DNA from: Tiliqua scincoides
Taxonomy: Eukaryota > Chordata > Lepidosauria > Squamata > Scincidae
Reading direction: 5' to 3'
Assembly: GCF_035046505.1 (NCBI RefSeq)
Contig: NC_089822.1
Location: forward strand, 92,285,659-92,349,658
DNA length: 64,000 bases
Shown: in pieces, positions 1 through 12,220 of the stretch
Numbering within the stretch: the stretch's first letter is position 1
Layout of the letters: each line of letters begins with the position of its first letter
Position numbers and translations under genes: made by a program
The notes under the pieces: model-generated
The model's input: the letters and a program-made list of their open reading frames with translations, nothing else
What the model was told of the DNA's origin: nothing
The model's database searches: none

Positions 1-1282
1 CAACAGCAACACCATAGTGCAGTATTCGCACACATATAATTAGCGACTTTTTCAGTCATATTTCAGGGACCTTAAAGCTTGCAAGTCCGATTTGCATAAT
101 GAATCAAGATGTTGGTGTTAATAGAATTCAGCTGAACATAAGGCCAGTTCACACAGGATCCCACAAACAAGCAAGCCTCTAGGTCAGAAGCCTGGAGGTG
201 ACTGTAGCAGCTTTTGCCTCTGACAACCACTTCACCCATCAACAGACAGCCTCTTCCCAGCCTCTCTCAACAATCTGCCTGCCTGCCCATCCATAACCTG
301 CTTAGTGCTCAGCCTCCCACAGCATCTTTCAGCCCCACAAAGCAATTTTTACTGTCACTGTGGCTGCCTTCTTTCTCTTTGCTACTGCTGCAAAAAACTG
401 CAAAAAGTGGCCAAGTGGTAACAGTGCATGAGCAAATGGGTGAATGGTGTTGTTTTTGAGAGGGGCTAACCAAGTGTGTCCTGAAGCAGCTTCTAAAGAT
501 GATTGCTGCTACAGTCACCCAGAGGCTTTCATCACATGAAGCTCACTCACAGGCTCCCATGTGAATTAACCCATCATAAAATACTATATGATGTTAGGAC
601 TCTCTAGTCTAAAGGGCTAGAGTTACGCATAGAAAAAAAAAATCATGGCAAATGCACCAACAACATGCAAGCAGGCATAGAGATGGTTAAACATTGATAC
701 TAGGCTATCAACTGCATAATGTGTGGTTGGTAGATCTTCTACTTTTTAGCCCATTAATCAATTATGTTTAAATGCATTTCATTTGCATGCTACCAGAACT
801 TGATCTAGGGGCTTTTTTGTATACACTGGAGGAAATTTAGGAGAATACTTACAGATGGATGAACAAAAGACATCACTCAGCACTGGAAGAAAAGCTCGTT
901 TGCTTGTATTTTCTCTTTCATTCTCTGCTACTGAAAAATGCACCAGTCCTCAAATAGCCTCAGAAAAATGTGTAAGTGTGCCATTCATAGAATATGCCTG
1001 TATGAATGAAGGTTCATGATGGTACATGGACTGTACCATCATGAATGCATACATGGAATGTGTACATGATGGTACATGAAATTTACCATCTGCTGGAAAA
1101 AAGAATGAGGAATAATGGCGAAAGGGGACTGTTCCCTTCAGCCCTACTTGTGGGCTTTACAGAAGCATCTGATTGGCCACAGTGGGAAATCGGGTGCTAG
1201 GTTTGATGGCCCTATAACCTGGTCCAGCAGGACTCATCTTCTCACCTCTAAGTCAGACTGATCAATATTTGCCTTCTCTGAT
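1..1282. other. Intergenic DNA, no gene recognised
   Basis: This AT-rich stretch lies downstream of FKTN. Reading frames are short, and none resembles a known protein or carries splice sites that join to a neighbour. The only structure I can support is the inverted repeat at 1013-1045. Confidence 0.5.
1013..1045. repeat. Perfect 14-bp inverted repeat (5-nt loop)
   Basis: TTCATGATGGTACA at 1013-1026 is followed after TGGAC by its exact reverse complement at 1032-1045. A third related piece, TACATGATGGTACATG, follows near 1062-1077. It looks like a small local palindrome or microsatellite-type expansion. No function is claimed. Confidence 0.8.
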
Positions 1283-1611
1283 CAGGGTGACCAGATGTCC
1301 TCTTTTTCCAGGAAGTCCTCCTTTTTCGCTTCATGTCCTGGAAAACTTCAATGTCTTCCCTGTGAGCAGGCCCCTGTAGACAGCACATAGCCTTCTTGTA
1401 ATTAATTATATACGTAATACATTTTAAATTTAATAAGTAATACAGTGTTTAAATTAACCACATGAAATCAATATATGAGTGTTTTTAGCTTTTATTTTGT
1501 CATGTCCTACATTTTTCTTGGATGTCCTGCATGTTGGGGTGCCCTATCCTCTTCTGTGGATATGACATCTGGCCCTGCCCTCTTTTGCAGTTATGACATC
1601 TGGTCACCCTG
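1283..1611. mobile_element. hAT-type non-autonomous DNA transposon (329 bp)
   Basis: The left end CAGGGTGACCAGATGTC is matched exactly, in inverse, at the right end (17-bp terminal inverted repeats). Eight-base flanks TCTCTGAT (1275-1282) and TCCCTGAT (1612-1619) match at 7 of 8 positions and form the target-site duplication, as in hAT elements. There is no transposase. A near-equal-length relative in the same orientation sits at 29730-30059. Confidence 0.85.
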
Positions 1612-1667
1612 TCCCTGATTAAGAAACGGAAGGTCTCGTTTATTATTCTACCACTTACAATCCAATC

Positions 1668-1735
1668 CTATGTGTGTTTACTCAGAAATACAGTAAGTCC
1701 CATTATAGTCAAGGAAGTGTACTCTAAGGTAAGTG
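1668..1735. repeat. Single diverged copy of the ~85-bp squamate repeat
   Basis: The core order is CCTATGTGTGTTTACTCAGA, then AAGTCCCATT, then a closing GATAGAATTGC-like end. This resembles the units arrayed at 30680-30930 and 39060-39610. Family name unknown to me. Confidence 0.5.
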
Positions 1736-2228
1736 CGGATAGAATTGCTCTGTTAATCTATAATAGCTTGTTATATATCACTGTTCAAACTTCAGCTCTG
1801 ATATTTACAAATCTGGATGCAGGTAATTTTTTTCCCCCAAAGAGCCAAAGGCTCTTTGAGCCAAGTGGTCAAAGAGGGACCATTGTGAGCTGTACATTTG
1901 TTCAATTTGAGCCTCTGCCACACCATTTTTGCAAGTTTCCAACCAGAGGCATCAATGTGTGCAGCAATGTGTGCAGGCACCATGGGAAACGGGACCACCA
2001 TCACCCTCTCTCAGAAACTATTTGTCTCTAGCCTGAAGAGGAATTTGGATCAAGCAAAACATTCTCTATGAGTTTACTTTGAAGCTCTCTTCAAATGATC
2101 TTTTCAACTCTGTTTTATACCTGCGCCTCTCCATTTATATGGCTGACTTTCTTGTATTCACACCTCACTCCTTCCAGGCAGGCAGCCTGTCCACTGAGCT
2201 TGCCAGTAAATGGCAGCAATTGCATGGG

Positions 2229-2302
2229 GATTTGGGGAGGGAGAAGAGAGAGAAAGAAAAGGAGGAGCTGGAGGAGGAGGAGGAGGAGGAGGAGGCGGCG
2301 GC
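2229..2302 (+). repeat. Purine-rich (GGA)n microsatellite
   Basis: An AG-rich run passes into perfect GGA triplets (about 2271-2294) and ends in GGCGGCGGC. The Glu-rich or Arg-rich open frames across it are by-products of the repeat. Confidence 0.85.
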
Positions 2303-4726
2303 AGTTTGTGTTTGGCTCTTCATTCCCTATTCATTGTGAAATGGGGATCACTCCAGCTAACTGGTCTGGGGAGATAAGGATTTCAGACAATCTGTCTTAG
2401 CCTGATAAGGACTGCTTGCATGGCGGAAAGATTATTTGTTAAGAACCTCAGTCAAGTAAAATATACAGTCAAAGGCCTTATCGCTGGAACTCATTATCCA
2501 TTCACACACATGGTCACTATCACCTATTTTGCTATAAACACAGCTCATCTGCTTGTTGCTGAACTACACAAGGATAGTACATGCACTGGCAGGTGGGGGA
2601 AAGGCAAGAGACAGAGAGTGCCCAAGCACATGCTTGGAATCCCACAGCCACCACCATTTATGCTATTGTCTGAACAGCACTTGTGCCAATGTCATTGATT
2701 GCTTACAAGAGGAGACCAAAATCCTAGCTCATGTTCACCCCCAAAGCTTTATCATTAAAGAGTGTGAAATGGTGAGAATATGGTCGCAATACCCTTTACT
2801 TTCCTGTGATAAAGGTAATCTCAGGAGCAGCCATTCACAGGATCACATCCTTGTGGGGAGTGGAGATTTATGATGTTTTGTAACATCTGTTTACTAACAA
2901 ATATGCAAGCTGACCAGCAGAACAGGGTTGACAAGCGTATCTTAGCAGTTGTCGTCACCCCCCTCCAACCAAAGTATTTATTGCCTGCCAGATGCAAAAC
3001 TCAATCTCTGGGTCAGTTCCTACTGAAAAACTTTCAACCCCTCCCCCCCCCCAAACATACACACACAAGCAGGTAGGGTGGCTCAGGAACAGCAGTAGCT
3101 TGGAGAAGTCAGCAGACATCAGATGTCAATAAATCAATTGGCCTTTCACTATACAAAGCCCTAGACAGATTGATTTTTTTAAGAAGGAAACCACCCAAAA
3201 TATCATGTTATCAAGCTGCTAAGTTCTGTTCTTATCGCTGCATTTATATGCTGACATACAAGTCCTGGCTAAAATTGAATTTTCTAGGGCCAGAAAAATC
3301 TTCCAAAGGAAACCCCCACATTTTCACAGGCAATTTCCTGCCTCTGGCCAGAAAGGTACGATACCTGCAACCGCTAACCCCTGAAATAAAACAACAATTC
3401 TGGTAGCTCAACAAGGTGTAAGGCCAGAGTCCAGGAGTTTCTGGTGGGTTTGCGTTATTTGGCAAAGTGAGAGAAATTGCACAAATGTTTATAATACATA
3501 CCATCTGCGGATTCCAGATTTTTGGGGTACCAAATATGAACTACCTAGCTGATTTTTCTTAGCACACATAGCCCTGTGCTGTACCAAACTTTCTAGTCTG
3601 CCACAGAAACCAACCAAGATGCCCTGTATCTTATTCTGTGAACATCCAAAGAAGGCCCAGTGCAAACTACCATCAGTTCACCTTAAAGCTTTCATTTCTT
3701 TTGCCAGTTTTAGACTTGTGAACAGAGGCTAAAAGGACCACACATTCCCCAAGGACTCGGCATCACAAGCCTGATCTGTCGGCAAGTCAAGCCTTCACCC
3801 TGTCAACACGGTTGCTCCCTGGGCAAAACAGTTGAGCCTGCGTTTTGTCTTTTACGGCACTTATTATAGTGATGTTTGCTCAGACCTCCCTTCTACCAGG
3901 CAGCTGGGGATCACCGTTACCAAACATGACAAAGCTGGGCAACGTAGGCCAATTACAGAAGTCCAAAAGGTAAACATGGAGACTTTTCATCCCCAAGACG
4001 CTTCAGTGGCTGCAGAAACAGAGACAGATCACTCGGTGACAGAGAGCATCACTAAGTGGGGTATAATGTCAGCTGGAGATGAGAGGCTCCAAAAGTCAAA
4101 CAGCAATTTGATGGCACTATAGCAGCACTTCAGAACCTCGACTCTCCATACTGCCTGAAAGGCCAAAAGCTGCATTAATTAGCTAATTTAGAGAAGAGAG
4201 AGAGGCTATTTATTTTTAAGAGAGTGGAAAGAAGTATGTTGGGAGGGGGGCATTACAGTATTAGGAACAACAGTTCAAAGCATCAGTGGGGTGGGGGAGG
4301 TGAAGAGATTTTTGTAGCAGGACGGCAGCTCTTGGATTGCCTCGAGATTAAGTGCCCATTAATAAGCAGCAGATTTCATGAGCATTTGCGGTGGCTCCTG
4401 TTTCAACCCTTATAACTACCACCAGAGATACAGAGGAATAATCGCATGTGGTCTAAAATAGAGTGGGCAAGACAGAACCCCCTTTGTGCTCCATAAATGG
4501 CACCCTCGGGCATTATCACAGCTTCATCTGCAGAGCGGTCCAGTCAATGTCTAACAAAAGGCAACATTTTCTCTGCAGAAATAGGCCTATCATGGAGTAG
4601 GAGAAGGCAACACTTCTGCAGGTCACAGGGTGCCATCAGAGAAACTGACAAATAAGTTGACCCCTCAGTTGAAGATGCGTCAGCAGCGCGATGTGGCTTA
4701 GCAGAAAAAGGAAATGCATTACAGTA

Positions 4727-5571
4727 CTTGGCTGCATTCACAGAGGCACAGAGTCCAGGTCACAAGCAGTCATAATTCCACTCTATAGTGCACTAGTCCA
4801 GTTTGGGGCACTGGGTGCTAAGGAGGACAGTGAGAAGCTGGACCAGGCAACCAGGATAATGAGGGGTCTGGACAGGGCCAACAGGGTCCAGCGTGGACCA
4901 CTTGCACAGGGCCCCTCACTCACCAGGCAGCTGCGGCAACTGAAGCTGTGGCAAGTCAGACGGTTGTGGTGCTGTGTGGAAAGCATGGTACCCAGAAATA
5001 GTTGACAGTGACATAACATCACTGCCAATTACTTCTGGGAGGCCCATTTCAGGCCAAACAATCCCAGCAGAGGGCAAGCAAGCCCACACTCCATTCTCCG
5101 AGCTGCCCTCCTAGACTGCCAGATGCTGGCTGCAGCAGTGGAAAATCCACCTGCTGCCCCAGTGCACCCCACCCCAGAGAGCGCAGGCCCAATGTCACAA
5201 CGTGGTCTGGAAACCAAGTCCTATGAGGAGCAGTTAGAAGAGCTTGGTAGAAGCTCTTGCCTGGAGAAGACTAAGAGGAGATACGAAGGATCAGAAGGGC
5301 TGTCACACAGAAGAAGGGGACTAGAACCAGTGGGTTGTAAAACTACTGGGCAGTAGATTTAGGCTAGACATGTGGAAGAATTTCTTAACTGTAAGAGACA
5401 CCTGACTTCAGAAGTCTGCCTCATGCAGGCTCACAGCATAAGCTCTCCCTCACTGAAGGTTTTCAAGCAGATGCTAGATGGTCATCTGTCAGGGATGTTA
5501 TAACTGCCTGTGCTGAACAGGGGCTTGGACTAAATGATCTCCAAGGACCCTTCTATCTCTAGGATTCCATG
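4727..5571 (+). mobile_element. CR1-type LINE 3' fragment (interrupted)
   Basis: The first part reads like the reverse-transcriptase C-terminal region of CR1 elements (HRGTESRSQAVIIPLYSALV, then a diverged QFGALGAKEDSEKLDQA). The second part has the usual CR1 3' end: a frame reading SYEEQLEELG, then motifs around CTAGAACCAGTGGG, CATCTGTCAGGGATG, and GGACTAAATGATCTCCAAGG before a short ATTCCATGA-type tail. The copy is 5' truncated and diverged, with several frame breaks. It is split by a 331-bp insertion at 4873-5203. Confidence 0.85.
4873..5203. mobile_element. 331-bp insertion inside the CR1 copy
   Basis: The CR1 sequence is interrupted exactly between two copies of GGTCTGGA (4865-4872 and 5204-5211), a perfect 8-bp target duplication. 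Without the insert the CR1 frame runs on normally. The insert starts CAGGGCCAAC and ends TGTCACAACGT; the ends show no strong inverted repeat, so the 8-bp duplication is the main hint of hAT-type mobility. It has no coding capacity that I recognise. Confidence 0.75.
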
Positions 5572-5575
5572 AAAT

Positions 5576-6910
5576 CTGATCCATTCAACACATTCTACTG
5601 AGAAGTTCTCCTGCACAACCCCCACTTAAGTGTGTGGAAGAGTTTTAGGCCAGGTCAGTTTCTAAGGGGCTGAATTAAAACTCAGTTAATGTTTTCAAAG
5701 CATTTTACGTGCACCATTTCAAGCAAGGTGATTTAGTATGAGCATTGTCATCGTGCAAATGGCTACTGTGGCTAAACACATAATACCATGCCTCAGGCCA
5801 GCTCCTGAATTTGTGGCCAAGATGGGATTTGAACCAGAGATATCTTAATTCACAGTTTGAACTCTGAGTCAATAGCTTTCCATTTTGGTCAGCACAGCTT
5901 CTCACCCCCTGCAGGCCAAAATGGAAACAGATCAGCTGTTATACTGGGCCACTCAACTGAAGCCCAGAAAGTCCCCAAATGAGTATGGATCATATCTACA
6001 AAAAGGGACAATTCCCTGGCCTAACTTTCCAACACGTAAAAGCTGCAGACTTTCAATAAGCTACCAAGTGAATGGTTAATATAACACAGTGCGGTTGGTC
6101 ACTCATGCTGGGAATGTCAATGTACTGTACTGTAAGTATTCTGCTAGGTCGGGGCTTTTCCATATTTAAGTTTGCTTGCCCCTCCACCATAAGTCTCCTG
6201 CAACACAGCCCCTTCCCCCATAATTGGTTGTATTCAGCTGTATCAGTTTGGAAACAGAGACAAGAAAGGCAGACTATCATTTAAAAAAAAATAATTCCTA
6301 CTTCAACTTGCCAGCATTTACATCTCTGTTTTTAAATTTTTCATTTTGTCTTACTGAAGTACAAATAAAAATTACAAGCGTTCAGCCTCCCCCCCCTTTT
6401 TAGTGTGAGACTGCTTTGGCTGGCACAGTAACTTGTCACCCATTTTGCGATTGCCACGAGGGTGAGCATCACAGGGTTGCAGTGGGGAATTGAATGCTAC
6501 ATTAAGTACTATGTGGAACCACAGGGATAGAACGGCTTTCAACTGATGACAGAACAGTAAAGCCTCCGCAAGCGGCCTTTAAGTCTCCGCTTTCAAAGCA
6601 TCTTCTGAGCACAGGTCTAAAGGGGATGGGAACCAAGTGGGCAGAGGACGTTGGTGCCACATGTCCAAGGCTCCGTTCCTCAATGAACACAAATCCTAAC
6701 TAAGGAAAGGTACTCTTCAGATCAAGATTTATCCTGTGCTCAGATCCCTTTTCTTTAAGCTGCTGAGAGGCAGGCAGAGGCAGGTGGATGCAGCTTGACC
6801 AGTCAAAGAGTCACAACAGGGTCACAGCAGATTTGAGTCCAACAAATCTGGAAGTATGTGTCTAACAAGCAGTAATTAGTGTCACCACATTCTTCCTTCT
6901 ATGACTCTAG
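5576..6910. other. Intergenic DNA, no gene recognised
   Basis: I see no exon-like conservation, RNA gene or clear transposon end in this stretch. Confidence 0.4.
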
Positions 6911-7078
6911 CAAAGCTGTTCCCAAACTTTTTTGACTGATGGCTCCCTGGACCTACTGGGCCATTGACTGTAGCTCCCCATTAGGACTACAATCCTATTC
7001 ATTATACAGGACAGCAGGTTTTTCAAGAGGATTCTGCAGCTCCCCTGGGAGCCATGGCTCACAGTTTGGGAACCACGG
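6911..7078. mobile_element. Short hAT-type element (family also at 29188)
   Basis: The ends form inverted repeats around TTCCCAAACT and AGTTTGGGAA. The flanks share CTCTAG (left ACTCTAG, right CTCTAGTG), consistent with a worn 8-bp target duplication. Internal text such as GATTCTGCAGCTCCCC is shared with the element at 29188-29340. Confidence 0.7.
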
Positions 7079-7086
7079 CTCTAGTG

Positions 7087-7533
7087 CAGGGGTGTCCAAA
7101 CTTTTTGGCAGGAAGGCCACATCACTTCTCTGACACTGTGTTCGGGGCCAGGAAGAAAAAAGAATTAATTTACATTTCAAATTTGAATATATTTACATAC
7201 ATTTACATAAATGACTATATTAGAGATGGCGCTTATATGAAAGAATGACGGTCTATAAAAGGCCTTACACAAAGCAAAACCAGCCTTTCCTTCTCTGCTG
7301 CTGCTGCATCACAGACGTGAAACAGCAAGCGATGGGAGGGAGCCCTCATCCCACAACTGTTTGAGAGGTTAAACAGTCACCCTCACACTGAGAGTGGTTG
7401 CATCGGGCCAGTGGTGGTTTCAGCAAGACTCCGGAGGGCCAGAAGCTCACTGGAGACTGGAGCTACCCACGGGCCAGATTGGGAGTCCTCAAGGGACACA
7501 AGTGGCCCCTGGGCCGGGGTTTGGGCACCCCTG
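7087..7533. mobile_element. hAT-type non-autonomous element with perfect target duplication
   Basis: The left end CAGGGGTGTCCAAACTTTTT and the right end GGTTTGGGCACCCCTG are inverted repeats. The flanking octamer CTCTAGTG is identical on both sides (7079-7086 and 7534-7541). Length is 447 bp with no transposase. The element abuts the one ending at 7078, so the two share the CTCTAG target. Confidence 0.9.
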
Positions 7534-7541
7534 CTCTAGTG

Positions 7542-8741
7542 CATAAGAAGCTTCTTAAGATGCAAAAATTGAACAGGTGTTAACTTTCTCCATCATAAAG
7601 CTGTGATAAAAAACTATGCTTCTTAAAAGTTGGAGAGTCACGACATTATTATAGGCACAGATAACTTACCAGGAAAATAAGAGACAACTTCAACTTGGCT
7701 AGCCATGCACACAGAAATATAGTTCATCATGAAGCAAAATGTATAGATTAATGGCTGACACATTCAGTTCCTGCAAGAAACTATCACTCCTATTGGGGCT
7801 TTACCTCAGCTCTGCATGAATGAAACGTCTGTTCTATAATACAACCTAAACTTTCCTGCTGTTTGCATCACAGAAAACCATTGGTAGTACAGACAAGCTA
7901 TCTTAGAGGGAAATTGTTACTAATCTTCTCATTAGGATTGCTAATAAGCTTTCAAGAAACTTCATTATCCCCGAAACATCTTGCAAATTATGCCTTTGTC
8001 ACTTCTAATCACTTACATGCCAAGATGCAGTGGTCATACACCTCTGTATTTTTCACACTCGCAGACAGAGAGACATTGATCACAACACGGCATACATCAT
8101 CCGTTGGGCAATTGTATGTCTGTGTAGATATAAAAATGTGTAGTATTGAAAAATATTACAGCAGCATGACTTATGAAACAAAGTCAACAGTAAAATGTTA
8201 AATTCTCTTCACTGGATTTTGAGTATGAGAAAGAAACAATTCTAATTCAGGCAGGAAAAAAAATCATTTGATGGGAGGGCAGAAGCTAACCAGAGAGAAT
8301 GGTCTAGAAACCAAAGATTTTATTATCAAGGTAGTTCATTGCCTGCAGAAATGTTTCCTTTTATGAGGGGCTATTGCAAAGGAAATGTGAACCGAGAGGC
8401 ACCTGCTACTCCTCAACATGAACAATAGAGGAACTGAGATTTGCCATGACTTGAAAGGTCACCACACTGTTCTCTGGGCAGCTGACTGTCCAGGGAGCCA
8501 ACTACCCATAAAATCCTTTGAGTCATCTTTACAAATTATTGAGAAGGGAACCATGTGCAGAACGTACAGTCTGCCTAAAGTGTTCATCATCCAGCTTGCA
8601 GTGCCAAACTCTTTGTATGATACGACACATAGCTGAGTAGTGCAGAACTGCTCAAATCCAGAAAAATTTAGTTGCACTTAAAAGTCTCACTGAAAACTAG
8701 GGGACTTTGGTTCAAGGCCCCTTATTGAGTTCAAAGGGAAA
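7542..8741. other. Intergenic DNA, no gene recognised
   Basis: This AT-rich stretch has open frames up to 112 codons (7863-8201) that show no recognisable domain and no exon-joining context. No transposon ends were resolved. Confidence 0.4.
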
Positions 8742-8749
8742 GTTTAAAG

Positions 8750-9602
8750 GGGTGGCCAACTCATGGCATGCATGCCACTAGTGGTACTTGGACACTTTCT
8801 GAGTGGCACGTGCAAAGTTGCCACATTTTTGAAGAACATTTAAATATCAACAAAGAAAGCACCACAATATTTTACAGTTTGATTTCTTTGCTAATTCTTG
8901 CACAACACCTCTCCCCCCCACCCCACAAGTTTCTAATGCTGCAGTGTGGCCACGCTCAGAGTGGCCACACCTAGTCTGCTTGAATTGTTCTCATTGGAAA
9001 ATGGAAAGGCAGGGAAAAGAATGATGGACAGGAGAAAAGTCAATAGAGCAAATGCTAGAGTAGCAGTCCACTAACTGGTGGGTCATTCACTTACTCAAGA
9101 AGGGCTGATACAGGCTGTGGAAAGTGGTGGGAGCCGAGTAAGGTAGTGCAGAGATGGCCGACGAGATCAGCAAAGCCCAGGTGACCCAGCCAGGCGAAGA
9201 AACCATCTTCAGGAAAATCATTCACAAAGAGATCCTGGTTAAGACCATCTTTGAGGTCAAGAAGGTGGGCAGGAAGAGGCCGGCTGTGCTGTGCAGAAGA
9301 GCAATGAATGCATCTTATTCGGACTTTGGAACGGGTCCTGCTGGACTAAAGCGGTCCATGCAGGCTGCCTTTGGGCCTCATCAGCACTCAATCAGGGGTC
9401 TTTGAAAAGCCCCAAATAAGCAACAGCACATCCATGTTTTTTGCTCTGTATCTTCTGGCACTCAGAGATATATTGCCCTTGAATATGGAGGCTCTATTTA
9501 GCTACCGTGGTAATCACTAAAAATGATATTAAGGTGGTATGGCGCATTCAAGATTCTCTACGTAAAAGTGGTACATGGCGCACTGCAGGTTGGCCACCCC
9601 TG
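8750..9602. mobile_element. hAT-type element carrying a HINT1 retrocopy
   Basis: The left end GGGTGGCCAACTC and the right end GTTGGCCACCCCTG are inverted repeats; the first bases of the left end appear lost. Flanks GTTTAAAG (8742-8749) and GTCTAAAG (9603-9610) match at 7 of 8 positions. The interior contains the HINT1-derived fragment at about 9122-9255, so either the retrocopy landed in the element or the element carried it along. Confidence 0.75.
9154..9255 (+). pseudogene. HINT1: HINT1 processed pseudogene fragment
   Basis: The first 34 codons, starting [10 protein letters not shown] and continuing [11 protein letters not shown], closely match the N-terminus of HINT1 (histidine triad nucleotide-binding protein 1, a purine phosphoramidase). 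No intron is present and the sequence just upstream looks like a HINT1 5' UTR, which fits a reverse-transcribed copy. After codon 34 the similarity stops. A short GRKRPAVL-like stretch may be a remnant of the later GKKCAADL region, implying an internal deletion. The histidine-triad active site is absent, so the copy cannot encode a working enzyme even though its frame runs on to 9405. Confidence 0.8.
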
Positions 9603-12220
9603 GTCTAAAGAAAACCATGTTTTTACTTTTGCCTGAAGAAAGTTTCAAAGCACAAAAACTTGCATTTCCTCACCAGCTGGATTTAGTATAATGCAAAGAT
9701 ATTGTCTCTTGTAAGACGGCATTTTCAGATATTAAGGGGAGCAAGGCATAGTCATCTCTGACAGGTGAGAAGGGGAAGATGTGAGGGACTTTGAGAGCAT
9801 TATGACATTTTTAAAGCTTTCCCATAATTGAGCCACAGATTAACTTAAAAAATAAGAATGTCACGGTTACATTATAAATTCATTCATCAGATACACAAAC
9901 ACTGATATTTCCAAATAGCTCTACTGATTTTAATTTTTTATGCCTATTACATATAAAAGCTTAATAAGTACACACACATTTTACAAAAATTCCAAACATT
10001 TTCAGATGGCTTTGCAATGAGTAGCTTTCCCAAACTGGAAGGTTAAGAACATCTTTCTGCATAACCAAAGGAATAAAGACATCAAAAACTTGGCCCCAAA
10101 CCAGAAGACATAAGCCTAGATCCCAAATTCACTTTCTCTGGATGGAGCCACTGACTAGCATGTTACATTTTGTTAAAAATAAATAAAAATGGTCAACAAC
10201 TTCCTCAATAAGTTAACAATTTTTAATCATTTCAATACTGTTTTACCTAGAAGATGTGCATTCATTTTCTCTCTATTCATTTGCCTCCCTAGGAAGAAAT
10301 TACAGAGCTTATACCACGTTAGAGAATATTCTCTGTCCACCTACAGAGTGCTACAATATTGTGCTTTGTATCACAAAGCTCCAAATAATTTAAACAGACA
10401 TTAGGCCATAGTATACAGTATTATATATAATAAGCACCCCAAGAACACCTTCACAGATTTAGTGCTTCACTTCATCAAGTGCAAATACACTTCACAGGAA
10501 CTCTGTTTCCTGGCCTTCTTTGCCCGATTTCAAGCTTCTTATATAGCTGCCCTTAATAAGGGTTGATGTGACAAATCAACATGCTAAAATTAATTTTCAT
10601 TAATTAGCCTAAAGCAAAATAGCTTACCTTCAAATTACTCAGAAGTGGCAAGAAAATCTCATCACAAGGGAGGGCGAGAGCCTATTCACATGTTATTAAA
10701 AGTGGCATAGCTGCTGTCTCCTTGGGGCTGAATCCTATGATGCTCTGGTTACATCTGTAAAGAGGAACCAAGGTGGATCCAGGGAACAGTGGAGTTCCTT
10801 TCCATAATCAGCATCCCTAGTCAAGGATTCTGCTTGACTGCCTTACCTGGAGAAGTGGTAGTCACACCATTCCGGCAACATAAACCATGCTTCAGTGTGG
10901 ACACAGTCAAGTGCAAGAATAAATCAAGCATATGAGCAAGCGACTAAAGTTGAAGCTTCATACATGTATTCCCCTCACACAGGCTAGGGGTGGCTAACTT
11001 CTGCATTCTTAGTAGCTCCGCAATTCTCCAAAAAGTGGCCTGAAGGACAGAAGCAACCTGAGCAACTCATGGTCAATTAGGCATTAGAATCAAGCAGTTG
11101 GAAGGTCAGTCATTGCCAAATGAACCCTGAGCAAGACAACAGAATGGTAGCCAACATGTTTAATTCTTGAAATCTGTTGGCCACCTCTTATCCAGACTCT
11201 TTGCAGTCTAGTCAGGAAAGTACCCAAAGTAATTCATTTTTGACACTAGGCGTGAGAAGATTCTGTGGCGCACATTTTATTCACATTCACACGTCATTGG
11301 TAATCCCAGTTTTCTTGACTTGTCCATTAAGGGGAGACAATAAGATTTCTTTCAGCTGTGCTGCCTTCTAAAACAAATACTGGACCATCTCAATTCAAAA
11401 CAGGCATAGCAAATCACCCATCTTCCCTTTCAATTAAGCTCAACCGAAGCTTCAATCAAAACTGAAAAAAGTTGCTACTGACTACAGCAGGACTGCAGAG
11501 TTTGTAACCCAAAATACACCCATTAGGCATGTACAGTACAGATGTCTGCTAGGTGCTTGACAACTCCCCTATTTTTGCAGTTCTGGGCAGAACTGCAAAC
11601 TTTTCTTATCCCCAGCAAATGTTAAAAACTTAACATTTATGGAGGGAACGGAGGCAGCAGCAGCCAGGCTGGCATTTTATCTGCTTACAGTCCAAGCTTT
11701 GCACTGCGTTGATGGCCAACCTGAAGGGCTGCCTTTAGAAAAAAAGAGGACACATCCTAGACCAGCATTGTTCTTGTCTCTGAATACTAGCTTCTCTCTG
11801 TGCAACCAAATTTGGGTTTCCTAAAGGCTTTTGGAAAGAAGATGACCTGTGGCTTGCATGACTGTAAATATTGTACAGACAGGAAAGAGACGCACACAAC
11901 CTGCACCTCTGGGCACACCATCATGGGAGTAAGTCTCATTTAACTAAATGGGGCTTTCTACTGAGCAAACATACTGGGTGGTGGGACTATGATACAGCTA
12001 CAGGGGAGATGCACATGTAGGAAAAGAAGGGTGGGGATTGATCATATTTTAAGCACCAAAGTATGAAAAGCTGTTGCTCTGCCTTCCACTCCCGCTGAGC
12101 CACATAGGATGGCAAGGGCAGCACACTGACCTTTTCAATTCACACTCAGACATAAGTAACCATTCAGAAGGCAGAGTAAGAACTGTGTCAATTTGATCAT
12201 GACTAATGGTTCCCTTACTG

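Larger units (their letters stand above)
1612..4726. other. Intergenic DNA, mostly unassigned
   Basis: No conserved coding exon is visible. Contents I can name are a diverged copy of the abundant ~85-bp GGGAGTAAG-type unit (1668-1735) and a purine-rich GGA microsatellite (about 2229-2302). The open frames here are short and unlike any family I know. Confidence 0.45.

Noticed and set aside
2079-2400. Glu-rich and Arg-rich open frames
   Set aside because: Both read through the GGA microsatellite in different frames; no conserved sequence surrounds it.
3832-4122. Open frame of 96 codons
   Set aside because: No domain, no similarity that I recognise, no splice partners; it is within the length expected by chance for this composition.
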